64,000 nucleotides of DNA. Origin: Opisthorchis felineus (taxonomy: Eukaryota > Platyhelminthes > Trematoda > Opisthorchiida > Opisthorchiidae). The translations under genes and the position numbers were made by a program. Of the stretch, positions 1 through 12,800 are shown piece by piece. Within the stretch, counting starts at the first letter, position 1. Each line of letters begins with the position of its first letter. The DNA lies in the NCBI GenBank assembly GCA_004794785.1, contig SJOL01008837.1:204120-268119 (forward strand). Reading direction: 5' to 3'. A model generated the notes under the pieces. It had not been told where the DNA came from. It did not search any database and worked only from the letters and a program-made list of their open reading frames with translations.

Positions 1-3000
1 GCACTTTACTGCTCTGTCCCTACCTTATCTTCTGGGACTTTTATGAACTTAGCTCACTAACCCCCCGTGTACGGTGTCCTTTGTTCTGCCCAACTTGTCA
101 GGTTAAGTTAACGGAAATCCTCCGCTCGTAAATTGTCAAAATGCCCTCAGCTTACTGACGATATAAATGATGGTTCAAATTTTGGCTTACATTAAATAAT
201 GGATGTGGCTGACTCATCAGTTTGTTCCACTGTGGGGATCGAAATAGTCCAGTTGAGTGGAATTTCACACTAGATCTCAAACTCGGTTCAAATGATATTC
301 CGATAGAACAAATAAAACGTTTGACCCATGAGCATTCCATTCAGTTTCGAAATGGGGATGACAAGCGAACACAAGTTTTCTGTGATCCGCCTTCTGGTAT
401 GCACAAATAATATACGGGATTAGACGTAATAAAGCCAACCAATTACAGTAAGATACGAGACGGCAGGAAAATTTACCTGCTCGTCAAGTTAAATATCATC
501 TAACACAGCCGGTTGTCAGGCTATGTAATATTGTCCGACGGGGAATGGACACTTGGAGGAATGAACTTGAGGGAATGGAGAAATCTGCTGTATGCCCAGC
601 GTTTGGGTCTGTAAACAGAGATGACAGTAGCCTCCGTGATCGCGAAAGTACACAATCCGACTGCTCTGAACCGGCTTTGGGGCACTTGGTACATTAACCG
701 AAATGCCGTATCGCGGTTAGCGGTGCACCTTATGTTGACCAGCTGGGCTGAAATAGAGTCCTGGATTTTGCCTCGGCGTTCCATAACCAGGCAATTAGGG
801 CGACTTTCAATAGTCAGCCTTGACAGCTACCGCGGGTGTAGAACACGTGAAGTTGAGAAGTTTAGCCTGGCATAAAGTGGATCTAACAGCTGTGGAAAGA
901 CTCCTGGTCAACATGCGGGTTATCAAGTCATTTTTGAAAGGCATTTCAGAGCATCATGCCCCTTTTGGCTACACTTTGGCTTTGTTATTTATACGGCGCG
1001 GAACAAATGGATCACCTTAACAGTTTTTTTTAAAGTACTTCCAGTTGCCTAGAATTTGCATTTCAGTATGTCCTGGGAGCATAATTTCCTAGCTCCTGAA
1101 GTAAGACAGCAAACAAGGGACAAAAGAGGGACAAAATTGTGAAATTTCGTATATTGTCTACCCTTGGTTGTCTTGTAGCAGACGTTTCTTTGAAATGCAG
1201 CCACCGGAGCGCCCGGTGATTAGTAAATCTAGAAAGGATATTTGATCACTCTCTTCCAGACGATGCTAGGACTGGTGGTGGTACCAGGGGTATTGAATCG
1301 GGTTAGGGTTTTATGAAAAAGGCACTGCTCATCGATAATGCGAAATATGGCGTCAATATATCTGTGGTAATCTGAGGATTTTCTTATATCTTACGTCAGT
1401 TCCTCGCAATTTTAGCCTTACAGATGTCAACGTACAGTGGATCTAGTAGTAGTTTGATGGCTACTCCGTTTGGTGCTAATGTGTTGCTGAAGGGGTACTG
1501 TACATTAAAATTAAGATCTCTCTTTAGTTTGCCTGTTGAAACGCAGACGGAAACTTTTCAAGCTCAATAAGTTTTTATGGGTAGATCAAAGTTTCATGGA
1601 AGAACTATTTGTCAACAAGTGATGCATGGTTCCATGGTTGATAGTGCTTTGTCTCATGATATCCTCTAATTAAAATGTGTAGAGCATACTACTTACTACT
1701 ACTTACTACTTACCGGGCTACTTACCATCGGATATGCTCAGGAATTCCAGTCAGGCATGGTGTTGTAGCGTAGCAGGGAGAACCTATAATAGTAACGTTC
1801 GGGTGCATGGCAAGTCCCACTTCACGAATTTTTGGCAACACATACAAACGTGGCGCGACTGAGCCACTTGGTTCCAAACTGTTGCATTTATTCTGAATCG
1901 ACAGAGGAGAGTTGTGCGCTTAAATTTAAGTTGGTTATAAACTATCTGCAGTGTGACGGAATTGAGCTGCATGCCAAGTTTCCTATCTCTGACATCCTCT
2001 AGCCTATCAATGGTCGGTCTACCGTAGATGCCAACTCCAGTTAGTTCTGTTAAGAACAAGCACTCAATTGTCCCCTCAAATTAAGTTCATTTAAGAACAT
2101 CATAAATGAATGATTCAGCTGAGATTCATTTGAGTCTCCCGTGAAAACCGAATTGGTATGCGGATGATGGTTTTTCTCACTTAAGCTCATTTTTTCAAAT
2201 GCTCACCTGTATTACGTCGAAGGCGTTTCCGCATGACAAAACAGGGTAGCGGCAACCTGGCTGATACTTTGCCCGATGACGCACGCGAACCGTCATCGAT
2301 GGCTCCATTCGTGCCTTACTACAAAAATATCTTTTTCAAATAAATCTGTGATTTGAACTCTTGAAACAGAACAGCGTCCACCGGAAACAGTCCCTGGGGA
2401 GACGAATCCCCAGAACCACCAGATTTTAATGACAATTTTTACTGCCAAAAAGCTTAAGAGCTGTGGATGGAGTAGCGTTGTTGTCATCACCTCCAGAATG
2501 GTGACAGTTTTCAATAGATGTCCTGATAAACAGGCAGACTCCCGGGCATGTCTCCTATTTACTGGACCGTTATGTTTTGTTAAATATTACTCGACATTCA
2601 GACGAATTGCGTAAGAAACGATGAGCTGATATGGCAACTACATAGTGGTAATGGGTAACACAGCAAAGTAATATTGAGTAAAATGTCAAAATTCCTTGCC
2701 TTGTTATGCGAACAGGATGAGATGTCAGTTGCATTTTGGAATCCCCACGTATGTGCATTGACACCTTAATTTTTCGACTTTGTATGACAACGAAAACACT
2801 TCTAAACCAATGTCTCCAGTATCTAGCGTTGCTTCATCGACTTCGAACAACAATTCAGGCCGTCCTCAAAAGCTTAGTTAATATTGTGAAATGTATCTTG
2901 CTCGAGGAAGTTAAGCGATCATGGCATGAAACTTCTGATTGAAAGTTCGGATATTCGACTGGCGCTGTCTAGGCTTGGGTAATCAAGTAGTAGCTCAGAC

Positions 3001-3729
3001 CTTGATCTTCATTCAAGCCACATAGCAGGTATGCATTTAATGGATTCCACAGATGAACGATTAATTTTTACAATACACCTTGCAGAGTGTAACCTCACTG
3101 TTATTGGAACGTTTGAGATAGATGTAATAATTGATCATAAAGCGTACTCCTTAACAAAACGGTCAGAAAATTTGTCAATCAAGCAACGCGTATGGTCTTC
3201 CTTACCTGAGTGACCAAAAATATGGGCATAGGAAATTAAAAGAAAGGTTATAGCACATCAACAGTGAATCACAGGCAATCGCGTTATTTATTTAAACGCT
3301 GACCACAGTAGTGTTAGATATATACACGTTCATTGTAGAAAACTTATTGTGCTCGAAATTGTGTGTCCCTGACCTGAAAGACTTTAAACATGCAAAATAA
3401 CAAGATATGATTGCTGGGACGGGTTGATTAACTTTAGCGTCTTCTTGTCACGATTGTGTTCTCTCTGTGTACTTATGTCTCCCTTAATCGGAAATATACC
3501 CAGTAAGTTTTCGTTGCAGTGAAGCATTCTGGTACGCAAATTCAAAGACCCAGTGACGTTGTGAACGCTTTCGGCCGATCTGTCAATATCATGAATTGTT
3601 ATTGCTTTGTTCCACGTCTTTCGCTACAGCGCACCTTATGATTTTAGTAACCGAGGCCGAAAACAGAGTGGTTCCTGAACTGAGAATAGATTTTGGAATT
3701 TATGAATGCAGATTTTAATTCAAACGCGC
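1..3729. other. Flank downstream of CFAP300, no gene recognised
   Basis: All open stretches here are short and lack recognisable domains. One at 219-410 (plus) reads like protein (EWNFTLDLKLGSNDIPIEQ) but has no convincing donor. A small degenerate repeat of ACTTACTACT type lies about 1688-1730. No RNA gene or promoter can be supported. Confidence 0.6.
3287..3719 (-). promoter_or_regulatory. Candidate CFAP300 polyadenylation signals
   Basis: On the minus strand an ATTAAA variant lies 3719-3714, only 11 bases past the stop codon. A canonical AATAAA lies 3292-3287, about 440 bases past the stop. Either could set the transcript end; which is used cannot be read from sequence alone. Confidence 0.35.
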
Positions 3730-3855
3730 TTAAAATTCACCACAGCCAAATACATGGTACAGTAGAATAACATTCCTTTTGAAGGGATCGACGATGGCGT
3801 AGAAGAACGTGTTGGGATGTCGTACTGCCGATGGAAAAACCACGCCTGTATCATC
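3730..3855 (-). CDS. CFAP300: CFAP300 exon D (terminal, with stop codon)
   Basis: A strong pyrimidine-rich acceptor (CCATTCTTTTTCCAG) opens 41 codons and a TAA stop at 3732-3730. The peptide contains FPSAVRHPNTFF, AIVDPFKR and LLYHVFGCGEF. These match the family's C-terminal CYPSAKNHEQTF, FIVDPIRRH and VLYHCYG signatures, and the ending falls at the expected place. Confidence 0.92.
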   Translation of the reverse strand, partial: DDTGVVFPSAVRHPNTFFYAIVDPFKRNVILLYHVFGCGEF

Positions 3856-6800
3856 CTGGAAAAAGAATGGAAAAACAAAACCAATCCAAAGTCTCTTTTG
3901 CCATGAACAATAATCTGTTCCTCTAAATAATATTAGGACTGACCAAACGGAGTAAGCTTAAATTGTCTTTGTTAATTGAACTGCTTATAAGGAAAATCAG
4001 CAGTTTATCAAGGCGCCAAAAAAATCAGCCAGGTGGAGCTGTTAACCTTCAGGAGAATGATTCTTACTATCTTGGGATATCAGGGAAATTGAGTGCAAAA
4101 ACTGATTGTAAACTTGTCTTTTCAAACTTTTCACTGCTAATCATACGGCGCTACCTATAAGTCGAGGGAAAATCTTCTACAATCTTTTATTGACTTCATC
4201 TTCTTTGGGACCGATCCCCGAGTTTTTATCAGTCTTATTTACTAGTCAAAAACCGAAATTCACGTAAATGGAGACAGCTGGTGATAACGGGGTATTAAAC
4301 TGAATCCCAGCAGGTTCCCTATTATATTGTATTACTTTTACAAATGAGGTGACCAGTGATAATGTCGGTGCTTTACTTCCATACAAAAATGTCAGTTCGC
4401 CCGAACCGGACCTTTTAACGACAGAAGAGAAACACGGTAGAAGGAAAGAAATCTAGCGTTTTTCTACCACACAGACTCAAGATGCTCCGGTTCTCTAACA
4501 TTCAACCGGTCTTCCTGGATAAAAACTGAAAGAACGAACGCTAATAACATTGGTCTTTGTGCAGCGAATTCAGTCACGGGGTTAGGTTACCGTGATCTAT
4601 CCGCCTAGGTAGGTTGTATAAACAACCAAGAAGCTTCACATAATCTCCTTCGGTCTACTTTGTTAAATCACACATCGTCGGTCCCTTAGTTTTAACTACT
4701 TGACTGGACATAAATAATGTCCTCCGTGTTTCCTGTGCAATCTGGTCCGTGAGAAAAGTTGGGCTCAATTTTGCTGAAGCTAACTGAATTCCCAAGTCCA
4801 GTAAAATTTCGCGTTGTCTTTAATTCGATTGCTCTCTGCATTAAATGTTATCGCCCGAATAGTTCACCCTATTAATTATTCCTCCAAACTGGTCTACTTT
4901 ATTTCAGGATAATTTATCAAAACCACATTCATGTGTGCATATGCGTGTATAGTGGATTCGCAAGCAAAAGTTTATGTCGGTGTCAACTGTTCCATGTTAT
5001 TTGCACGCAACCGACAACTAAACTAGTTGGTTGACCCGTTTTTCCTGGAAAAAAAGACCATGCAGGATCCAGAAAGATCCATAATGCGCTCTTGCACTTA
5101 GTCGCAGGCATCTCAAAATCCTAGGAAGTGCAGGGTTTTAGAAGGAAAATGGCTGCAACAAAGTATATGATCACTCCAATTCTCGATCTCACTATCAATG
5201 GTAACCGACCGAATGCACGCTATCATTCAATAAATCCTAAAGATATTGGGTTGATAGATAAACTGAAGTCAAAAAGGATCAATTTTTCGGTATTCCCGCC
5301 TGTCATTCGTCCTGTTTTCTAACCAGTTAATTTCGATAGATTAACGATGGCCCATTTTTACTTTCTTAACAGATTACATGTCATTTCATGACAACAAGAA
5401 CCGCGGACTATCATGTTGCTGCTAATGGATTCTATCGGATCGTGTATCCCCTGAAAATGTTTGGACACTGAAACATGTTTTAGTAAGCTCAGGTAGACTG
5501 AAGCAAGGTGTGTTTGGAGGACATACAATTTGGACATATAATTTGTCACTAGGGTTATAGTAAATTCTTGAGGAGCAGCGGACTGGGTAGCTAACAGTTT
5601 CGTCAACTGATGCAGTAGCCTGATAAAGTAAATAGCTAAGTTCAACAATACAGTTTACTAGACCATACACCATGAGACGTGTCACCTTTTCAATGAATCA
5701 CACGGTCAAACACATCAGCAGACTTAAGTTTATAAGTTGCTCATGTACCAAAGGTACTTAGGTTAAAGTTACCGCGGTCGCTGTCACAGAAAATGGAAAA
5801 CTGGGAAAAGTCTAACCAGACTGTGAAAGCAGCATCCCTTCCTGATTTTGAATCAATTCAGCTGTCTATTGAAGCGGGAAATTCTTTGGAGCACAAAGGA
5901 CTGGTTGATTGAGAAATGCCTGCCAAGAAATGTAACGACTTCCAGGATCTCCATCCAGGGAGGCTGAAGCCGTCAACTTAATTGAGTTTACAAGTCAGGC
6001 CCTCAACAGTTTACTGACAGCTGATGCACTCTCCAGCCTAGAGGGTCACAGCACAGGACCAAGCAAAAGGGCTCTATGAGATAGACGTTGCTCTGACGGG
6101 CGAAGTACGTGTCCTAACTAATGTACTCAACAAAACTCAGCTTATCAATCGCAAAATAGTTCTTCCTGTCTAAATCCCCCGAGATTTCCTGTGCATATTT
6201 AATTCGGCTTTTTCACCGGATTCGTGCAATGCTTCGGCTATGCGGTTAGTGTAGAAAACCACGCGAGAGAACAATTTCGACCATTTTAAATGGCTCATAT
6301 CAGAAAAGTATCCGAACCAAGTAGGACATTATCTTTTACATGTTCAATGCTCGTGAAGAAACTTCCCGGAGGCCCCTCAACTCCCTAGGTTCCAGAGCCA
6401 GGTAGAAAAGCTTCAAGTAACATGTATGCCTTTTACACCACTGGCAAAAGCTCACAGTATATCCATATGCCCCCAATGGAGTTAGTGTACAGCGGCCTTA
6501 AAGTGAATATAAATTTAGAACAGGCGCCACTGTTCGTCCGGCACAACCATATTTGCTTACAATAAACAGCCTCGATCATGAAAAGCTTATTGTTGGACGT
6601 TTGTACACTTCGCTCAAAGCAAAGATAGGGTCAATATATCCTCCCCGAGGGTAAAATTCACCTTGATTCTTATGGACCTGCTCCCCTTCGTACTGGATTA
6701 ACTAGCGCAGGATTATACGAGAGTGCATCTTGAATGATAGGTCTAATAGAATTAGGCCATTTTGATTTCTTCATGATGATCTTGCGCTCCGTTTGAACTT

Positions 6801-9800
6801 TGGAAGGAATTTCAACCTGCTTCGTTCCGCCGATATCCTATTTTTCTAAATCCTCTGCAGTGGGTTGGCCAGACCGCTCACCAGGACGCCACACTTTTAA
6901 GAAAAAATTGTGGGTAGAAACCACCGCAGCCGGGTACCTTGTTGCGCTGAAGGAATGGTAGCCTGCACTGGATGTTTGTGGCTGATGGTTGTTGTTCATG
7001 TGCACTGCGTTATCCTATACTGTGTCGAGGCAGACCAGCTAAAATGTCCTTCAAGATTTTCGTTCTATTGGTAAATTCTGCCAGTGAGTTGCTATGCAGT
7101 CTTTTTCACAAATCTTTTCGCTTACACTCGTCCTAGTTTTGCCATTTGATCAAATCATTCGCGGTTTACTGAAGCGAAAGCCTTTTCCATTTTGTGTCTT
7201 CGTAACCTACCAGCGTTGTAATTCTTCAGACTTTTGATCGTCCGATGTTTGAAGGATATGTTTGTGTCATTGTGACTGCTTGATGACGGTATCAGTATCC
7301 AATGTTTTGTTGGCCAACTTGGATAGGTTCCTTAGGCAGCCCTATAAGCTGGAAATGTAGCTTTCTTACTTAACTCTATTCACTTTTTAAGTGGTCTTCA
7401 TTATCAAAATGGCTGTAGTAACGTCCCGTAACTTTCCAGTCAGTTCAGCTCGACATTGTTCAGTTACTGAGACCTGTTATAGTTTATAATGTAAGTGAGC
7501 TTTCATCCCCCTGTGTGATCCTAAGGAAAGCAAACTGATAGGCAAGCCCACATTGTCTCATGATCAGAGTCAATTTGCCCACCACCAAAGGGACGGCAAT
7601 CTTTAAGCAACCTCTGCACTAGTAACTGATATCTTAGTGATCCGACAGAATCCATGGCTTGTTTGAGGTTAACAGCCTGCGAGCAAAACGGTGTTAGTCC
7701 TTGTTCTGAGAGTACATAGGGGTAGGACTAGATGATACTCGGCACATAGCTGAAGAAAGCGTACCCAGTGTTTTGTTCGGTGAATACGGACTCCGAATCT
7801 ATCACCCATCCATCTGGGCCTAGTCATCCAGTTTGAGAGTTCATATCCCCGTCAGAATGACAGGAACCTTTCTTTTTGAAGACCAAAGGGACCGTGAAAG
7901 ACTTTGATGAAACCAGTCTTGTCCATTTAAAAACGGCAGCCCGTCGGGGCGTGTGGTGGTACGACAAGCAAATACCGTGTACAGCATTGATCTTAATCAA
8001 ATCAGATAACAAAGCGGTGCAAAGAGGATCCACTCTAATAAAGCGCTTTCGGCCACGAAACTGAGTGCAAATCCAATGTAATGGATGCCGCAAGCTACTT
8101 CGTCAGGTTCGCCAGATATCCGGAGAGTAAAATGTTGATTTCGAGCTACCCTAAAGCGGCCTGAGGAACCAGACCAAAATGGAGCCTTGTGTGTGTGGTT
8201 CAGAGACACAGTGTATATCGACAGAGATGGCAAGCAAAGCTTCAGCAAAGTAAAGCTGTCGCTCGATAGGCAGAGAGTAATCACGTTTAATACTGCAACG
8301 TGGATACAAACCTTTGGGTTTACTAAGGGGTTATTTTGGCTTACTGTACCTGGCGAGACAATGGTCAGATTGGAACATTTGGGGAGTGGAGAAGGCGAGC
8401 GCGTAATGGCTGCTAAGCAAATAGTTGCAAAGGCGACTGACAATTCTGGGTTGCCCGGGTCCATAAAGGTAATTTATTTTAGCGAAGTACATTCATTTGC
8501 ATACCAATTTGGTTTTGACGGGAGACTCATCTGGAACCCGCCTGAGTATCTTGTTTTTATTACGTTTTAGGGGACTTACCCTAAGAGTTTGCTTAGAAAT
8601 TCTGATCTACAAGTCAGCAGGCACTTGGATTTTCTGAAAGACACTGCTCGGTGCCAATGGTTTGACTGCGGGTGACTGGCCTAACTCGAGGGTGCAAGCA
8701 GCAATACTGATCACACAACAAATGCGATGGCAGCCACACCGGGCTCTTTGTAAGTTTCAACCACACTTTTACCGTATTGGACAATGCACCGGCAGTCACA
8801 ACCAACCTTCGGGCGATCGATTTGGGCTGTGTAATCCATTTTTCTGCTGGAAGGACAGTCTTGCCTAGAGGAAACGACCCAATAGTTTTAAAACCCCATA
8901 GCAGTAAAACTCAACCCGCAGACCGGCATGTACTAGTGTTATGTGTAGTGCAGAGTATTACTGCTTTCCATCCGGCTGTTCCTCTTTGGGATTACGGACA
9001 CAGTTAAACCTTGTGGAACAATATTTCCGCCAGTATACATGCTTCAAACACTACAGTAAATAAGCTCACCATCAGGAAATCGTGCCAGCTTTCGGTTTGT
9101 TGAAAATTGTCATATAACGCTTGGGGACGCACCGTCATACGTTCCTTATCTAACCTTTTGTTTATGTGTAGTCCGATTGTTTAGAAGTCTGCAAATAAGC
9201 TCAAACCAATCGGAAAACCGAACCGGCAAACTAAATGTGACGTCTCAAGCACCGCGTGCCCCACATGAAAGCAAGATGCGGCTGTCATCGCTTCCTTTTT
9301 TATGTTGGATATTACTACTCTCGCTGTCATTTTCCGCCATGTGAATCACGCTAAGCTTTACTTCCTATCATTGCGCATCAAACAATGGCATAAGAGAAAA
9401 TATCCGCGCATAATTCAAAATATTCTGAGTATACTAAATCACCAAACACGCAAAAAGCAGTCAAAAACTCTCGCAAGCTATTAAAAATTGCATTTTTACT
9501 TGTCTTTGAAACAGTGTCATGTCTCAAAGCAGTCTGTTACTAGGTAAGAAAGTAAAACTTGTTTGTCTACAATGTACTTCTTTAAGACCACACTAATGGA
9601 ACAAGTAAGCTAGAATACCAAACCCTTTTCAGTTAGGGCTACATCTGTGCTGCAGATCTGAAGAGCTAAGTGCAAATTCAGTAGTACAGTATGGTGGACG
9701 ATATCGACTGATTTAAGTATAAGCGTATCAAAATAAAGATAATCCCAATCTGATCACTCATGCAAAACGGAGAATATATAAAGCATTCAGAGTTTAGACA

Positions 9801-12800
9801 GAAAGGGTTCAGACCGGTTAATCACATAGAACTCAGGCTTCTTTCGAGGTATAGTTGTCGGATGGGGCAATAGAAGGAAATTTCCGCCCTTGTATATTCG
9901 GTAAAATAGTTCAAAGCTGTTTCATCTTTAATGAAGCACAATTGTAGCAGTTTCTGAAGCTCTGTAAAATGGACATGCTTGTTTTACGTGTCTGTAAGCC
10001 TATACGGTGGTTTAAATAGCTGCTAAACATGAGGTTTTGCGGTCGTCACTCAAACCAGTTGAAATCTAATGAAAGTATAGATCGGATTGAAAACGATGGT
10101 AGTCTTCGAATAGTATGCCTGCAGAAAGAGGGTTCTGCGCTTCTACAACAGCATGAAAAGTAGCTATATTTCGTCAACAAGTATTGCCAAATATTTCAGC
10201 TGCGAGTTATCGACGCTGATCTCCGACCATTGGCGATAAATATCTCCCAGTTGTACGAAATGGTTCAGAGATACCCAGCTTCCATCGTCCATTGACGTCA
10301 CCGACCACCACATTTGTCTACACAGCACCATAAGACTTATTGAGGGAAGCTGGCCACCGTACATATGTCCTTCAATAGGGAGGACAGAGGTAAACAATGG
10401 AAAATAAGCACAATGTGAAGCAAGTTCTCAATTTCCATACGAGTGGTACATGAGAATGCAATCCATCTTCTTGTCACTGTGTATCGGTCTTTTAAAAAGC
10501 GGTGGCCAGTAAAACTCGGTCAGGGCATTTTCTGGGGAGACCCCCATTCAGAGGGTGAAAACAGATGGTTGGACTGTTCATTGAGCTTGGTAGTTCTTAT
10601 GCATTGGACAAACCCGAACACAGAGGCCTGCTGCACTATACAACAAAGTACTGATGACGTCACCTCAAGTCAAAGAATTCTGGTCCTTTTTGGGTGGTTT
10701 CAACTGTGCCGGATGATCGGGTACTATTGTTCACGGGCGTAAAGCAAAGCAGCCCTGTTAGCAGAACAAGTCTTATCCGGAGGCGGCCTTCTATGCGTTA
10801 CTGAATGTGCGTCACTGTATTTCGCACGCTTATAAACAGTATGTCTGGTAAAATGTTCACCTAATGAGACAGACCGAGGACACTGGCGTTTCAGAATAAA
10901 AAGGCGAAAAAACTGGTAGACAAAACTGGAAAATTGTTTTGCTAGTTGCCTTTGCACAAGTTATAACTAGTAAAAGGAACAAAGAGTTGCCAGTAGAGGT
11001 TTGCTATTTACTGTCTGCACGATACCCTTACTGATTAATTGAAGTACCCTGATGGACGATATTTCGGAGACAAATCTAGCTACTCGTGAGTAGTGTCGCC
11101 AGCCTTAAGTAATACCATTTGTGCTGTTTGGGATTCAAAATCGAACGGCTAGCTATGTGACTGTAGAATGACATATTAATGCCGCCGTTAAGATTTCGTC
11201 CTGAAGCACACTACATCAGATTTACTTCTGAAGCCACTCACCAGGGCAATTAGCTCGCTTCTACGGTCTTTGTTTTACGCCCATCTACGGTCCACTAAGC
11301 GTTGAGGCGAAAAGATCGACAAATGTGCTCGTGGATTATTTAGTACATTTTCCTCATTGCCGTAACATGGATTCTACCGTGTAATGCTTCACCAAATGGC
11401 AGACCTCATATCTTAGATAACGTTTATGTAAAGACAGCAGAAGAGCGAAATACCTTTTTTCGTTTTCGTGACCCATACTATGAAACGCACGGTCTGCTGA
11501 CGTCCAAGTTGCATTAAGAAGTTTTTCCTTTGAATGAAACGTACACCAACCTCAACAATAGGCCATCACCAAAAGTAACCTATTTCGCATGGCTGAGCAT
11601 TTTCGTTTCCCAAATACACCACGGTAAAACCATCGCATTAGGTGACTGACTACCGCCTTTAGAAACCCCGAAAAATCCTGAACCCGAAATCTATAGAGAC
11701 CAAATAGTACTTGAAATAACTTGCTCATTACCTGGGTTTGTTTCAGCCATTTCAAAATTTCCTTCTAGTTGAACACAAATTAGAAACCTAATTGTTGTTT
11801 TTCAGAACTAAAATGTGCAAAAAATTGGTTACGTTGGTGGTGGAAATACTGACAGCAAATGTATTGAGTGAAACTTTCCGATTTTCCTATCGGTGAGGGT
11901 TTTGGTTGTCAGGAAACAAATTCTTAGATTATTTCGCGGAAACTTTATAAAACTGCTTTTTGTCCTGAGCTCGACTTTCAGCGGGTGTTGCATGCGGTGT
12001 TTGACTTTAAAGCATAAACTAAAACAGGACGCCATTAACTATTTCCAAGCCACGCAGAAAGTGCACTAGTGCCAAAATGCATGCATCCAATGATTTTCAT
12101 TCTCAAGCAAGAATAGAGCAGAAGGCTACAAGTGATTATTATGCCTCTAAACGATCATTTAGCTTTAACTTCCACACAAACTTTTACTGACCCATATTGG
12201 GTTTTCGGCGACATCAGCAATCAAAAACTTTGGGTTTGCAAACGTTTTTGTAGTCTGATAGAACTATCTCAACCACACTGACAGGATTACGACTGTGTGA
12301 GTTCCACTGCGCTCTTAGTGTCTTTCTGCTGCTTTCAAAAGTCCCTTCTTCTCTATATTGTTTTGGCAAAGCTGCTGGTTAAAAATTTCTGTCCCCAGAA
12401 GACTCATGACATGATTGTGTCCACACACTGCGAGCGTTGTGCAGGCCAGTTAGACCTTCTAACATCCGGTATCACAGTAACTGTGCTTAGCGCCTTCTTA
12501 TACACAGATCAGAAAAGATCCAAAGAATAACAAAATCTGTGCACCAGGTATGGACAAGATCTTCAGGGGGTTAACACGCCTGGGATTTTTACTGGTTTTG
12601 AATAGTTTGGTCTACTTTTCTCAGCTGTTGACCAGCACAACAGGGATCTGTTCGGGTTGAAATGCAAATTTAAAAACAATTTTTACGCCACCGTTATTAT
12701 AAGTATCATTATTACTTCACTTATTCGACTAATTGTATTATTGCAACAAATCAATGGCGACTTTGAGGTTATATTAGAGTCCCTTCTTTCAACTAATATG

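Noticed and set aside
7997..8464. 155-codon open frame on minus, the joint longest outside the spacer LINE
   Set aside because: It is Ser/Leu/Pro-rich, lacks any signature, has a donor-like site in the middle, and overlaps the more protein-like plus frame. Treated as a shadow frame.
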